Origin: Segetibacter sp.
GTDB lineage: Bacteria; Bacteroidota; Bacteroidia; Chitinophagales; Chitinophagaceae
NCBI GenBank assembly: GCA_028288485.1
Contig: JAQBNO010000055.1
Coordinates: forward strand, 1 to 55,319
DNA length: 55,319 bases
Direction: 5' to 3'
Program-made: the position numbers and the translations under genes
Shown: one piece after another, positions 18,181 to 27,689 of the stretch
How the letters are laid out: each line of letters starts with the position of its first letter
How positions within the stretch are numbered: position 1 is the first letter of the stretch
The notes under the pieces: generated by a model
Database searches by the model: none
What the model was told of the DNA's origin: nothing
The model's input: only the letters and a program-made list of their open reading frames with translations

Positions 18181-18565
18181 CGGTGCGATCCGAATGCTCT
18201 TTTGGCTGGCGCTCATATTATCAAGGTGGCGCCGTAAAGCTCAAAACAACTAAAGTTGGTAACTTTATAGTTTGCCGGCGCAGCTCATTGAAAACTATTT
18301 GCTGCATGAAAACTTATTTTAAGTGTGTTTATTGCAACTGGCTATCAACACATTCTGTAAGGGACAGCAAGGTTTTGACCCGTCATTAAAAAAATCAGTG
18401 GATGGTAGTGGAAGCAATGCTTATAATGGGATGAATGCAGCCAAAGTACCTAACCGATGTTAACTTTAGTGGTTCTATTTGTTGTGTTACATTGCTGTTT
18501 CATTTTCGTAACCTTGACTACTTTTCAGTATTTATAACCCGTTCAGCTCCAGGCGTAACTACACC

Positions 18566-18931
18566 CTACGATCCGCGCAAAATCTTCTCCATCTTCCGGC
18601 CCTTCGCCAACTCGTCCACCAACTTATCCAAATACCTGACCTGCTGCGTCAAAGCATCCTCAATTTCCTCCACACGGTACCCGCAAATAACTCCAGTAAT
18701 CAGAGCCGCATTTGGGTTTAACGAAGCATGTTGGAAGAATATTTCAAAAGTTGCATTTTCTTTAATCAGTTCCTGCAGCTTCTTATTATCGAAGCCTGTT
18801 AACCACTTTATGACCTGGTGTAATTCTTCTTTTGTTCTGCCTTTCTTCTCTACTTTTGCCAGATACATGGGATAGACCGAAGCGAAGGTCATTTTTGCGA
18901 TACGCTGATTCTGCTTGTTGGAATTGTTCAT
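18566..18931 (-). CDS. DUF2200 family protein
   Basis: 121 residues. The sequence shows the family pattern: FASVYPMYLAKVEKKGRT near the start, WLTGFD, the middle segment LNPNAALITGVICGYRVEEI, and RYLDKLVDELAKGRKMEKIL at the end. These small cytoplasmic proteins are widespread in bacteria; their function is unknown. No signal peptide or membrane segment is present. It appears monocistronic, and the overlapping plus-strand frame is its shadow. Confidence 0.9.
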   Translation of the reverse strand: MNNSNKQNQRIAKMTFASVYPMYLAKVEKKGRTKEELHQVIKWLTGFDNKKLQELIKENATFEIFFQHASLNPNAALITGVICGYRVEEIEDALTQQVRYLDKLVDELAKGRKMEKILRGS

Positions 18932-19061
18932 ACTTTCTATTTAAGCATTAATCTTTCCTGTTATTTCAACTTCAAAAGTCCGCTGTTTTTGATGACTTTT
19001 TATTTTTCAGCCACCGTTTGATGTCTTAGGTAGTTTGATAAGAAGGGCAATGCAGAAAGTA

Positions 19062-19321
19062 TCATATTGCATTTACCTCCCTCTTACGCTCAACTTTACT
19101 CTGAACCTTACTTTCAACGTCACCAGTTTCAATATTTTTTTCCGGAAGCGTTTTATTCAGAATTCTTTCTACGATACCTATGAGCGGGAGAAAAAGCAAT
19201 AAGCGGGTAATATTAAATATCATGTGTGCATTAGCTACCTTTTGTTCGACGCTGGCACCGCGTGACACACTTTCAGTCAGCGTAACAAACAGCGGAAAGA
19301 TGAGTAGCCCCAGGCAAATTG
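19062..19321 (-). pseudogene. Fragment of a Na/Pi-cotransporter-like protein
   Basis: A minus-strand open stretch reads CLGLLIFPLFVTLTESVSRG, then EQKVANAHMIFNITRLLLFL and PLIGIVERILNKTLPE. The AxAHxIFN motif followed by a hydrophobic helix resembles a conserved part of Na+/phosphate cotransporters (NptA/PhoU-type). Only one or two helices remain, with no start region or remaining transporter domain, so it is a fragment. The family call rests on a short motif. Confidence 0.5.
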
Positions 19322-19384
19322 AAACCGGTTGTTTCCCACCTCAATTTCAGTTTTTAAATACACGTTTTGAAACCACCTAATTAA

Positions 19385-19417
19385 AAAACCTCTCAAAAAA
19401 TCATTTTGAGAGGTTTT
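19385..19417 (-). terminator. Rho-independent terminator of the SusCD operon
   Basis: AAAACCTCTCAAAA (19385-19398) pairs exactly with TTTTGAGAGGTTTT (19404-19417). On the minus strand it follows the SusD stop codon at 19444 by about 27 bases and ends in a T-run. Confidence 0.9.
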
Positions 19418-19443
19418 AGCCGGGCTGGTGCTCCTATAAGCTA

Positions 19444-21153
19444 TTAATTGCCTTCACCAAACCTCGGGGCAGTTTTGTCGTACCAAACACTTTGTGTACT
19501 TAAGGCTGGAAGATCCTGGGCATTTGGTGTAAAGCGCTGCTCCTGCATGGCTGCCTGCCAATTCTGGCGGTTTGTTTCTCCCGGGTCAAGCGTCCAAAAC
19601 CTGCGTGGAATAGTCTCGTTCATCGGCTCGCGGGGGTAATAGGTTGACGTTTTTTTAGGGTAGCCGGTTCTTCTGCAAAAAACAAAGGCTTCATTCGGGT
19701 TCCTATAAAAGTTAAGGTGCTCCTGGATATAAATTCTTTCAAGGTCGTTAGTGCCGTTCAACTTAACATTTGCATCATTAAGGTATGTATTAATTTCAGC
19801 TTCACCATTCCCTGTAAAGGCAGTGGTTGAGCCGGCAACTTTTGCAATATCATTCATGGTAATGATTGAAGCGGCCACTCCTTTGTTATACCAGTCCGAT
19901 GCTGTACCACGGGTGTTTATACCACCTGCATACCCTTTTTGTATAAATTCTGCAATTGTAAACAAAGACTCCGCAGCAGAAACTGATACCTCCTTATATA
20001 ACCCGCTGGTGTTTCCGCTATAGCGGGGCGAGAAAAACTTCCTATTAACAGGAGAAATTAAAAAGTAGTTACTTACTGAATTTCCGCTGTTGCTGTTTCC
20101 TACAGTAAACGGATTTTTGAGGTAAGCTGCGTGTGCGGGGTTGGTTGTAAAGTCAGCAGGGCCACCTTGAAATGTAATCTTCGGGTCAGTGGAATTAATA
20201 AAGGAGGGAAGACTAACTCGATATTTTGCAAGGGTATCTTTATAACTTCCTTTCAAGCCATTTTCCTCGAAATAAATAGGGAGCCTCGGGTCTGCTACCT
20301 TTTTCATGAAATTGACAATCGAAGTAGTAGCAAAACGTTGGCTCCTGTAAGTAATTTCTCCTCCCATACCAAAAGGAAAATAATCTTCATTTACATAGGT
20401 AAGTTGGTCGGCTACCGACACTATTGGCCCGATTGTATTTTGCATTACCTGCTGAAAGATCTGTTTTGTTTTTGCATTATCCTGCAACTCGAGCCTTGCC
20501 CCAATTCGCAGCTTGAGCGAATTTGCCAGCATTACCCACTTATTCCAATTACTTTGATAGTAGATGTCTGAATTGCCATAACTCGCCTGTTCGCCTGTGC
20601 TGGCCGATAAGGCTGTTATTGCGTTATCCAGTTCAGTAAGCCATGTGTTGAACAATTGTTGCTGAGTGTTATACTCAGGATTGAAAATAGCTTCTGTTCT
20701 TCCTTTTGCAGCCTGCGTGTATGGTATGGATCCATTCATGTCTGTCACTTTTATTCCGTGCAGAACCTGGAGTACATACGTGACAGCCACCATTTTACGA
20801 TAATTGGCACTATCGGGCCGTGCTGCAATTTGGTGTCTTATTTCGAAGAGGTTGGGCAAAATCTGGAGATAGTAGGTATTGTACCGAAGGTTTACATTAC
20901 CAGTAAGTTCATAGGGATCTGTAGTGACGTGCTGTGTAAATCGCAGCAGTTGTTCCATGCTTTCCCAGATCCATTCTGTATACTGGTACCTCACGATCTG
21001 GTCCTCGGCATAGGTTAGGAGGAAACCCACATCGGGCTTTGTAACAATACTTGGATTTGTATTGATGTCTCCGAAATTCTTGCTGCATGAGCTGGCTCCT
21101 GAAAGTGCCAGTATAAGGCAGGCAAATACTATATAAATGTTACGTTTTTTCAT
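19444..21153 (-). CDS. SusD/RagB-like nutrient-binding outer-membrane lipoprotein
   Basis: 569 residues. Signal peptide with SPII lipobox (LSGASSC, Cys at about residue 23), then a SusD-like fold of the SusD-like_2 type, with characteristic pieces MEQLLRFTQHVTTDPYE and NKWVMLANSLKLRIGARLE. SusD proteins sit as a lid over the SusC channel on the cell surface and capture the glycan or peptide. It begins 36 bases after susC and forms a two-gene operon with it. No enzyme gene is adjacent on this strand, so the substrate is unclear; SusD-like_2 pairs often import non-glycan nutrients. Confidence 0.93.
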   Translation of the reverse strand: MKKRNIYIVFACLILALSGASSCSKNFGDINTNPSIVTKPDVGFLLTYAEDQIVRYQYTEWIWESMEQLLRFTQHVTTDPYELTGNVNLRYNTYYLQILPNLFEIRHQIAARPDSANYRKMVAVTYVLQVLHGIKVTDMNGSIPYTQAAKGRTEAIFNPEYNTQQQLFNTWLTELDNAITALSASTGEQASYGNSDIYYQSNWNKWVMLANSLKLRIGARLELQDNAKTKQIFQQVMQNTIGPIVSVADQLTYVNEDYFPFGMGGEITYRSQRFATTSIVNFMKKVADPRLPIYFEENGLKGSYKDTLAKYRVSLPSFINSTDPKITFQGGPADFTTNPAHAAYLKNPFTVGNSNSGNSVSNYFLISPVNRKFFSPRYSGNTSGLYKEVSVSAAESLFTIAEFIQKGYAGGINTRGTASDWYNKGVAASIITMNDIAKVAGSTTAFTGNGEAEINTYLNDANVKLNGTNDLERIYIQEHLNFYRNPNEAFVFCRRTGYPKKTSTYYPREPMNETIPRRFWTLDPGETNRQNWQAAMQEQRFTPNAQDLPALSTQSVWYDKTAPRFGEGN

Positions 21154-21189
21154 GCTTTAATGATTGTACGATTTAAACCAGGACTGTTT

Positions 21190-24100
21190 TTAAAAGGACG
21201 CTCTAACTGTGAAATTGATATTTCTGGTTTTCGGAAGAAAACCCATTTCCCCCGAAAAAGCGGTGTTATTAGAATTATTCGATGCCGGGTTGAAGTTATG
21301 AGGTAAGGTCTGGTACAGGTATAATAGGTCGCGACCTACTACCGCAACGGACAAACCGTTTAACTTGAGTTTTTGCGTTAACTGTTTTGGCAAATTATAG
21401 CTTAGGGCTACCTGGCGAAGCGAGATCCAGGAATTCTCCAATACCCAAAAATCAGCAACACCAGTAGAAGATGAGCCATAGCGATAAAAGAACTGCGGTG
21501 TATGTGTAGGTTCAACGAAGCCTTTTTCATAAGCTTCTCTAAAACTCATTCCACCAACATTTACCTGCGATCCGTTAGCTTGTGTGATCACCTGGCCTGC
21601 CTGAAAAACTCCTTCAACGATCCTTCCGTCATCATATTTTTTTCCGTCGTAGGCGCTTGTCCAGGTAATACCGCCGGTTTCAGCATCCCTGCCTGCAATA
21701 CTGTTCGGAAATACACCAGAGTGCGTGCCCTGGCGATAGCTCATCATAGCGAAATCGCCGCCAATCTTTGCATCTGCCAATACATTCAGGCTGAAATTTT
21801 TATAATTGAAAGTATTGTCCCATCCACCCCGGAATTTTGCGTTCATATCACCTACATCCTGCCAAACATTACTACGTGCAGGAAAAGCCGCCCGTGCGTC
21901 GGAACGCCATGTAAGAAGAGGCAAGCCATTCTTCGGATCGGAAATATTGTTGCCGCCGCCATCTTTTGCCTGGTATCCTGTTGAGTGAATTTGTGTTCGC
22001 AAAGTACCGTAAGCTCCTCCAACAACCGCCCACGAACTAATCTCTCCTACATCAGTGCCCGGCAGTTTATATTCCGATCTTCCGGCATACAGTTCCACAA
22101 TCTTATTTCTGTTCCTTGAATAGTTCAACGCCGTATTCCAACTGAAATCGCGGGTTCTTACAGGTGATGCATCAATGGAAAGTTCAATGCCTTTATTTTG
22201 AATATTGCCTGCATTAATCAGTATAGATGTTACTCCAGCCTCAACAGGCGCCGGTATTTCAAGTATCTGGTTTTTTGTATTATCCTGGTACAGCGTAAAA
22301 TCAAAGCCGACCCGGCTTTTTAGGAAACGCATTTCAAGACCGATTTCGCGGGAGAATTTACGGGAAGGTTGAATGTTAGGTTGCAAAACAGAACTGCTGC
22401 TGAATGTCGAAGTTGGTACAGTTCCCCCGTTAGCTCGGCTAAATCCGTTGAACGCAAAACCCGGATTAATTGTAAAAGGATCTGTATCTGATCCGAGCCA
22501 GGCTATATTAGACCTTAACTTGCCATAACTGATGCCGCGAGTAAGTCCTTTAAAAGTTTCTGTAAATATCCATGACAAGCTTGCTGCAGGATAGTTATAA
22601 AAATTATTTCCTGTACCGTTGGTATAAGTAAGCGCCGACGACCAGTCGCCCCGCCATGTGGTTTGCAGGAATAACATATTCTTAAAGCCCAGGTCCAAAC
22701 TTCCGTAAAGGGAATTGAATTTTTTAGAACTGCTTATTCCTCCATTAACTATCGAGGGATTCCTTGAATTGGTAATAAAATAGTTTCCCGGGTAGTTAAG
22801 TCCGCCACTGGTTTCGGAATAAGAAAACGAGTTTTCGAAGCGTTGTACTTCTGCTCCTACATAGCCAGATGCATTGAAATCGGGCGTTATATCCTTATTC
22901 AACATCAGTAAGGCCTTCAGGAACTTGCTTTGCTTTTGCTCGAAGCCAAGGCCGTACATACCGCCGCTGAAATTCTTTCCTTCACCCAATTCTTTATTTT
23001 CTCTCTTAATGTAAATATTGTTTACATTTCCCTCGAGTAATAATTTTGCCCACGAAGTAAGGTTCGCATTTATTGATATTCTTCCCCGAAGCAGTTGTTC
23101 ATTCTGGAGATATTTATTTTCGAACAGGTTGAACCAGAACCTTGACTCAGGAGCTTTATTAGGTTCATTAGGATCGTTCAGGTCAGGCGCTCCACCAAAG
23201 ATGCTGGTATATTTTTCTTTTTGCATCCAGTACTTAGTGTCATAGTTCCTGGGCAACATCCAGGTAAACAACTTACCAAAATTGTAGGAAGCGAAAGCAT
23301 CTAATCCACCGAGCCGCGGCGGATTTTGCCCCTTAAAGCTGCTGTAAGCTACACCTGCATCTATATTAATGGCTTTTGTTAATTGATGGGTGGCGCGAAT
23401 ATCAAAAGCATCTTTAGTGAATTTATTGGTTCGCACAATGCCCTTTGCTTCGTTATGATTGTACGATAATCTAAATGTAGATTTTTCAGTTCCTCCTTCG
23501 AGCGCAATGTTCGTATTGCTGCCAATACCCTTTTGGAAGGCATCTAAAAAGTTATTAGGTTGAGGCAGGTATTTTGTTGGTGTGCCATCATAGTTCCGTA
23601 CATCCTGCCCGGTCATGCGAGGTCCCCAGTTTTCCAGTTCGCGGTATATCTGGCGATCAATATATTGTTGCCCTGTAGCAGGATCTACCGGAAATACTTT
23701 CGTTGTCCAGGCTTCATCAGGCTTATAGTTAGGCTCGCGGTTGTCAGTAAAGAAAGCCCCTACGGTACCGCCTCCGAAAATATTCTGGAAGTCCGGGCCA
23801 GCATAAGGGTCCGAGACCGTTAAAGACTGGGTAAGGGAAACACCGATGCCCTTTCTTGTCGATCCTTTTTTAGATGTGATCAAGACAACTCCATTTATCG
23901 CCCTGCTTCCATAAAGTGCCGCAGCCGCAGAACCTTTCAGTATCGAGATCGATTCAAAATCTTCAGGATTTAGATTTTTGAAATCATTGCCGAAGTCGCG
24001 GCCGGTACCACCAAATGTTCCATTATCCATGATCACACCATCAATAACAAAGATGGGTTGGTTATTGGTGCCAAGGGTAGAATTACCCCGAATAACAATT

Positions 24101-24594
24101 TTTGTGTTCCCAAATAATCCACCTGCGCCCTGGTCAATCTGAACACCTGCTGCACGCCCTTGTAGCGCATTAATTGGATTAATCTCGTTGGTACGGGCTA
24201 TCTCTGCGCCCTTAACTTCGGTAACTGAAAATCCAAGCTGTCGCTTTTGTTTCGAAATGCCGAGCGCTGTAACTACTACACCTTCTAACTCGGCCGTAGC
24301 GGTTGTAAGGGGAATCGTAAGATTTGTTGCATTACCTACAGAAAGCTCCTTTGTTTGATACCCGACAATTGATACAATCAGCACTGCATTTGGTCTGACA
24401 TTTAATACGAAGTTTCCTGACGCATCTGAAGAGGTACCGTTATTAGTTCCCTTTTCGGTTATAGATGCTTCCGCAACGGGTTTATTGCTGGCGTCTACAA
24501 TAACACCTCTTAAAGTGTTTTGTTGACAATCGCCCCGAAGAGAGGGGCATGCCAATAGACATAAAAGCAAAAAGCGTATCACTTTTTTTCTCAT
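21190..24594 (-). CDS. SusC/RagA-family TonB-linked outer-membrane receptor
   Basis: 1134 residues. Signal peptide (RKKVIRFLLLCLLACPSLRG), CarboxypepD_reg-like domain (about 25-105, LRGVIVDASNKPVAEASI), plug domain (about 115-230) with the SusC signature around NQPIFVIDGVIMDNG and ILKGSAAAALYGSRAINGVV, then the beta barrel ending in NINFTVRASF. It imports the ligand captured by its SusD partner using TonB energy. First gene of a two-gene minus-strand operon ending at the 19385-19417 terminator. Confidence 0.95.
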   Translation of the reverse strand: MRKKVIRFLLLCLLACPSLRGDCQQNTLRGVIVDASNKPVAEASITEKGTNNGTSSDASGNFVLNVRPNAVLIVSIVGYQTKELSVGNATNLTIPLTTATAELEGVVVTALGISKQKRQLGFSVTEVKGAEIARTNEINPINALQGRAAGVQIDQGAGGLFGNTKIVIRGNSTLGTNNQPIFVIDGVIMDNGTFGGTGRDFGNDFKNLNPEDFESISILKGSAAAALYGSRAINGVVLITSKKGSTRKGIGVSLTQSLTVSDPYAGPDFQNIFGGGTVGAFFTDNREPNYKPDEAWTTKVFPVDPATGQQYIDRQIYRELENWGPRMTGQDVRNYDGTPTKYLPQPNNFLDAFQKGIGSNTNIALEGGTEKSTFRLSYNHNEAKGIVRTNKFTKDAFDIRATHQLTKAINIDAGVAYSSFKGQNPPRLGGLDAFASYNFGKLFTWMLPRNYDTKYWMQKEKYTSIFGGAPDLNDPNEPNKAPESRFWFNLFENKYLQNEQLLRGRISINANLTSWAKLLLEGNVNNIYIKRENKELGEGKNFSGGMYGLGFEQKQSKFLKALLMLNKDITPDFNASGYVGAEVQRFENSFSYSETSGGLNYPGNYFITNSRNPSIVNGGISSSKKFNSLYGSLDLGFKNMLFLQTTWRGDWSSALTYTNGTGNNFYNYPAASLSWIFTETFKGLTRGISYGKLRSNIAWLGSDTDPFTINPGFAFNGFSRANGGTVPTSTFSSSSVLQPNIQPSRKFSREIGLEMRFLKSRVGFDFTLYQDNTKNQILEIPAPVEAGVTSILINAGNIQNKGIELSIDASPVRTRDFSWNTALNYSRNRNKIVELYAGRSEYKLPGTDVGEISSWAVVGGAYGTLRTQIHSTGYQAKDGGGNNISDPKNGLPLLTWRSDARAAFPARSNVWQDVGDMNAKFRGGWDNTFNYKNFSLNVLADAKIGGDFAMMSYRQGTHSGVFPNSIAGRDAETGGITWTSAYDGKKYDDGRIVEGVFQAGQVITQANGSQVNVGGMSFREAYEKGFVEPTHTPQFFYRYGSSSTGVADFWVLENSWISLRQVALSYNLPKQLTQKLKLNGLSVAVVGRDLLYLYQTLPHNFNPASNNSNNTAFSGEMGFLPKTRNINFTVRASF

Positions 24595-24739
24595 AAACAG
24601 GTAATTAAGTTTGGTTTTAAAATATGCTTAAATGAAAGCATACGAATAAGTAGTATTGCATTAACAGTTAATTAAATGTAAAAGATATATATGGAAAAAT
24701 AAAAAAAGGTTTTTTATTTGGTATAAGATAGAACCGGTA

Positions 24740-24955
24740 ATGGAAAATTGGGATACATTAAAAGCAACGAAGATGATGGAGGCAGCCTCTTTTATCCGGA
24801 CCCTGATGGAGAGTAAGAGTCGTTTAAGCGATTCTCAAGGCCATCTATTAATATTGATACAGCCTCCGAATTTCACAGCAGCTGTGGAATGTTTAAAAGC
24901 TGCAATACATGTTTTCTCTAAACACGATACCAACCAGGTAACGACTCACAAATAA
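24740..24955 (+). CDS. Small hypothetical protein
   Basis: 71 residues (MENWDTLKATKMMEAASFIR start). No family recognised and no signal peptide. It lies alone between the divergent SusC gene and the glycosylasparaginase. The content is plausible (amphipathic helix at the N-terminus) but there is no further support, so it may be a chance frame. Confidence 0.3.
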   Translation: MENWDTLKATKMMEAASFIRTLMESKSRLSDSQGHLLILIQPPNFTAAVECLKAAIHVFSKHDTNQVTTHK

Positions 24956-25109
24956 ATCGTACTTCCCGTCGTGCTCGGGTGTTGCTTGACGCAATTAAAA
25001 TTTTGAGATATGAAAAATGACGTCGTGGCAGGGGTTGCAGCCTGTTCGAAATAATTACCTTATGTTTAATGCATAATAGCAAAACCAACACTTTTAACTT
25101 CAGAAAGAA

Positions 25110-26141
25110 ATGTCAACATCACGAAGAAAATTTTTGAGATCATCAGTTATCGGCTCGGCTGCTGCGGTTGGCGGCAGCAACATTTTTGCTTCATCAGCTA
25201 ATACTTCTACAGCCATAAAAAATAACCCGGTGGTGGTATCTACCTGGGACTTCGGCAAAACAGCAAACGTTGGTGCATGGGAGGTATTAGGCAAAGGCGG
25301 AAGAGCTTTAGATGCAGTCGAAGCAGGGGTAAGAATTCCGGAAGCCGATCCTACCAATCAAACTATTGGTTATGGCGGCCTCCCTGACCGTGATGGCCGT
25401 GTAACATTGGATGCTTGTATTATGGATGAAAAATACAATTGTGGATCTGTTATGTGCCTCGAACATATAATACACCCTATATCGGTAGCGAGGTTGGTAA
25501 TGGAAAAAACACCCCATATTATTTTGACTGGCGATGGCGCTTTACAGTTTGCACTTGCAAATGGTTTCAGGAAACAAAACCTCCTTACTCCCGAAAGTGA
25601 AAAAGCCTGGAAGGAATGGATGAAATCGGCTAACTATAAGCCCGAGATGAATATTGAAAACAGGCTGTATAATAAAGATAACGACCCTATGCCCGGAGGT
25701 CCGAATAATCATGACACCATCGGCATGATGGCAATGGATGCCGCGGGAAATATGAGTGGTGCCTGCACTACCAGTGGACTCGCATATAAGATGCACGGCC
25801 GTGTAGGAGACTCTCCTGTAATTGGTGCAGGTTTGTATGTAGACAATGAAATAGGCGCAGCAACCTCTTCAGGTGTTGGTGAAGAAGTAATACGTATTGT
25901 TGGCTCGCACCTGGTTGTAGAATTAATGCGCCATGGTGCTACCCCTGAAATGGCTTGCAAAGAGGCTGTAAACCGCATTGTCAAACGCAGCCCGGAAAAA
26001 TCAAAGACAATACAGGTTGGCTTCGTGGCTTTGAATAAACAAGGCCAGTATGGGGGATACAGTTTACAGCCTGGTTTCTCTTATTCGGTTAAAAGTAATA
26101 CAGTTGAACAGGTGTTTAAAGCAAAGAGCTATTACCAGTAA
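25110..26141 (+). CDS. Tat-exported glycosylasparaginase (N-terminal nucleophile hydrolase)
   Basis: 343 residues. A twin-arginine signal (SRRKFLRSSVIG) predicts export of the folded protein. The rest is an Ntn hydrolase of the aspartylglucosaminidase / isoaspartyl-peptidase family: HDTIGMMAMDAAGNMSGACT carries Thr203, the expected autocleavage site and nucleophile, and GDSPVIGAGLYVDNEIGA is the conserved active-site segment. These enzymes cleave the N-acetylglucosamine-asparagine bond of N-glycopeptides; activity on plain asparagine is less likely given the aspartylglucosaminidase-like pattern. cutC follows about 800 bases downstream on the same strand, a recurring pairing in Bacteroidota glycan loci. 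Confidence 0.92.
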   Translation: MSTSRRKFLRSSVIGSAAAVGGSNIFASSANTSTAIKNNPVVVSTWDFGKTANVGAWEVLGKGGRALDAVEAGVRIPEADPTNQTIGYGGLPDRDGRVTLDACIMDEKYNCGSVMCLEHIIHPISVARLVMEKTPHIILTGDGALQFALANGFRKQNLLTPESEKAWKEWMKSANYKPEMNIENRLYNKDNDPMPGGPNNHDTIGMMAMDAAGNMSGACTTSGLAYKMHGRVGDSPVIGAGLYVDNEIGAATSSGVGEEVIRIVGSHLVVELMRHGATPEMACKEAVNRIVKRSPEKSKTIQVGFVALNKQGQYGGYSLQPGFSYSVKSNTVEQVFKAKSYYQ

Positions 26142-26274
26142 GCCCCAACCTCCCTTTAGATCTTATAGGGAAATGTCATTAACTTAAGCAATCAATCGAT
26201 CAGCTACTATTCTAAGACATCGTATATTTTCAAGCCTTTTTACATGCCGGGTTTGTCACTTTCTTTTTCTTGAA

Positions 26275-26680
26275 AAAAAGAAAGTAACCAAAGAAAATTC
26301 AAGAAAGGAACGATAACAGCCCGTTGCTTTCATTGTTCTTCGATTTGGCTTTAGTAATACTGTGGCTGCAGCATTGGGTTTTCATGCCTATTTATTTTGA
26401 GATGATTATGCTACGAGGTAGGGATATCAACGTAGTCTAAGCATGTGTGTATAGGCCGTCACTTCTTTCTCTTCGACGAACTTATAGAAGTCGTTAAGAA
26501 AATTAGCAGGAGAGGCGTTAAGAAATGAAATGATGCTACCAAAGTTCGGCTTTATTCTCTCCATGTAAGTCCTCCAAAAGACCGGGAGTAACGCACAGTT
26601 GTAACTATTTCATTTTAGCCTTTTCTTTAAAGTCTTGATTTTTTTCTTTTTTTTATCAAGAAAAAAAGAAAAACACAACA
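26275..26680 (-). repeat. Long inverted repeat, left copy
   Basis: Reverse-complement homology with 54880-55319: shared blocks include AGAAAGTAACCAAAGAAAAT, CTTTTGGAGGACTTACA, TTTCATTTCTTAACGCC and AAAAGGCTAAAA, in the same order. The two copies have diverged with indels. Both ends carry A/T-rich hairpin sequences (CTTTCTTTTTCTTGAAAAAA). Confidence 0.8.
26427..26564 (-). CDS. Small ORF inside inverted repeat (doubtful)
   Basis: 45 residues, beginning MERIKPNFGSIISFLNASPA and continuing with DFYKFVEEKEVTAYTHMLRL. The copy near 55070 preserves ISFLNA but has a one-base insertion and a different tail. It may be a remnant of a gene once carried by the repeat. No family recognised. Confidence 0.3.
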   Translation of the reverse strand: MERIKPNFGSIISFLNASPANFLNDFYKFVEEKEVTAYTHMLRLR

Positions 26681-26842
26681 CGATAAGCAAAACATGAACA
26701 ACTCTGACTGTTTTAAGAGGGATTTTCAATTCGCAGCTCCAACTGATTTTTCATTTGAGAATTGGTGGAAATTGAGAAATGAACATTGTTAGCGAGTTAA
26801 TGACATCGCTTTTTCCTGTTTTGCTGATAGAGAAAAAACAGT

Positions 26843-26876
26843 ACAAGTGTGCGACGCAACGATGAATCATAGTAGC
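26843..26876 (+). repeat. REP-like element copy
   Basis: ACAAGTGTGCGACGCAACGA followed by TGAATCATAGTAG. It lies upstream of cutC. Confidence 0.8.
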
Positions 26877-26957
26877 AATGCCGCCCGGCTACAAAAAATC
26901 TTTACCATTCCTTTATTCCTTATTTAATTTACAGGTTCAACTATCAATCATAGAATA

Positions 26958-27689
26958 ATGACCAGTACAAAAAAAGCCGTTCTTGAAGTTTGTGCATTTC
27001 ATATTGATTCATGTATTATAGCAGAGCAGGCAGGTGCAGTTCGGGTGGAGTTATGCGATAATCCAATTGAAGGCGGTACTACACCGAGTTATGGAACAAT
27101 TAAGCAGGCACGTAAAAAAGTATCTATTCGTCTATATCCTATTCTGCGTCCGAGGTCGGGTAATTATTTTTATAGCGATAGTGAATTTGCTATATTGAAA
27201 GATGATATAGAAATGTGTAAACAGTTAGGATGCGATGGCATATCTGTGGGTGTGCAAACCATCGATTCGGAGATTGACACAGAAAGGCTGAAACGCATAG
27301 TTGAGTGGGCAGGACCAATGGGCGTAACGTGTAACCGTGCTTTTGATTGTGCCCCCGATCCGTTTAAAGCTCTCGAAGATATTATTAATTGTGGCTGTGA
27401 ACGTATTCTCACTTCCGGGCAAAAAACAGCCGCTCCTGAAGCCGGCGCGTTACTGGCAAAGCTGGTTGAACAAGCAGGTGATCGCATCATTATTATGCCT
27501 GGTGCAGGGGTGAAGTCGTCTAACATTGCAAAGCTGATGCAAGAAAGCGGCGCTACAGAATTTCATTCTTCAGCGAGGATAATAGCTCCTAACCCCGTTA
27601 CCTATATCAATAAAGAAGTGAACGACTACGGCAACGTATATATTGCCGATGCAAGCGAAGTAAAAGCAATGGTGGAAGCATTACAGTAA
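26958..27689 (+). CDS. cutC: CutC family protein
   Basis: 243 residues forming the TIM barrel of the CutC family. Conserved pieces are EVCAFHIDSC, AGAVRVELCDN, GGTTPSYG, ILRPRSGNYFYSDSE, CNRAFDC, ILTSGQ and ATEFHSSAR. CutC was named for copper homeostasis in E. coli, but that role is disputed and an enzymatic role is likely. Cytoplasmic, no signal peptide. It probably belongs functionally with the upstream glycosylasparaginase, though a repeat-filled gap of about 800 bases separates them and it may use its own promoter. Confidence 0.95.
   Translation: MTSTKKAVLEVCAFHIDSCIIAEQAGAVRVELCDNPIEGGTTPSYGTIKQARKKVSIRLYPILRPRSGNYFYSDSEFAILKDDIEMCKQLGCDGISVGVQTIDSEIDTERLKRIVEWAGPMGVTCNRAFDCAPDPFKALEDIINCGCERILTSGQKTAAPEAGALLAKLVEQAGDRIIIMPGAGVKSSNIAKLMQESGATEFHSSARIIAPNPVTYINKEVNDYGNVYIADASEVKAMVEALQ

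Larger units (their letters stand above)
17985..18565. other. Intergenic, terminator and repeat
   Basis: No credible gene; open frames here lack family features and overlap repeats. It contains the inverted REP-like copy at 18084-18109 and the terminator at 18147-18180. Confidence 0.55.

Noticed and set aside
17997-18389. 130-residue plus-strand gene
   Set aside because: It crosses a dispersed repeat and a strong terminator hairpin and has no recognisable protein features.
18435-18875. Plus-strand gene of 146 residues
   Set aside because: It is the antisense shadow of the well-supported DUF2200 gene.
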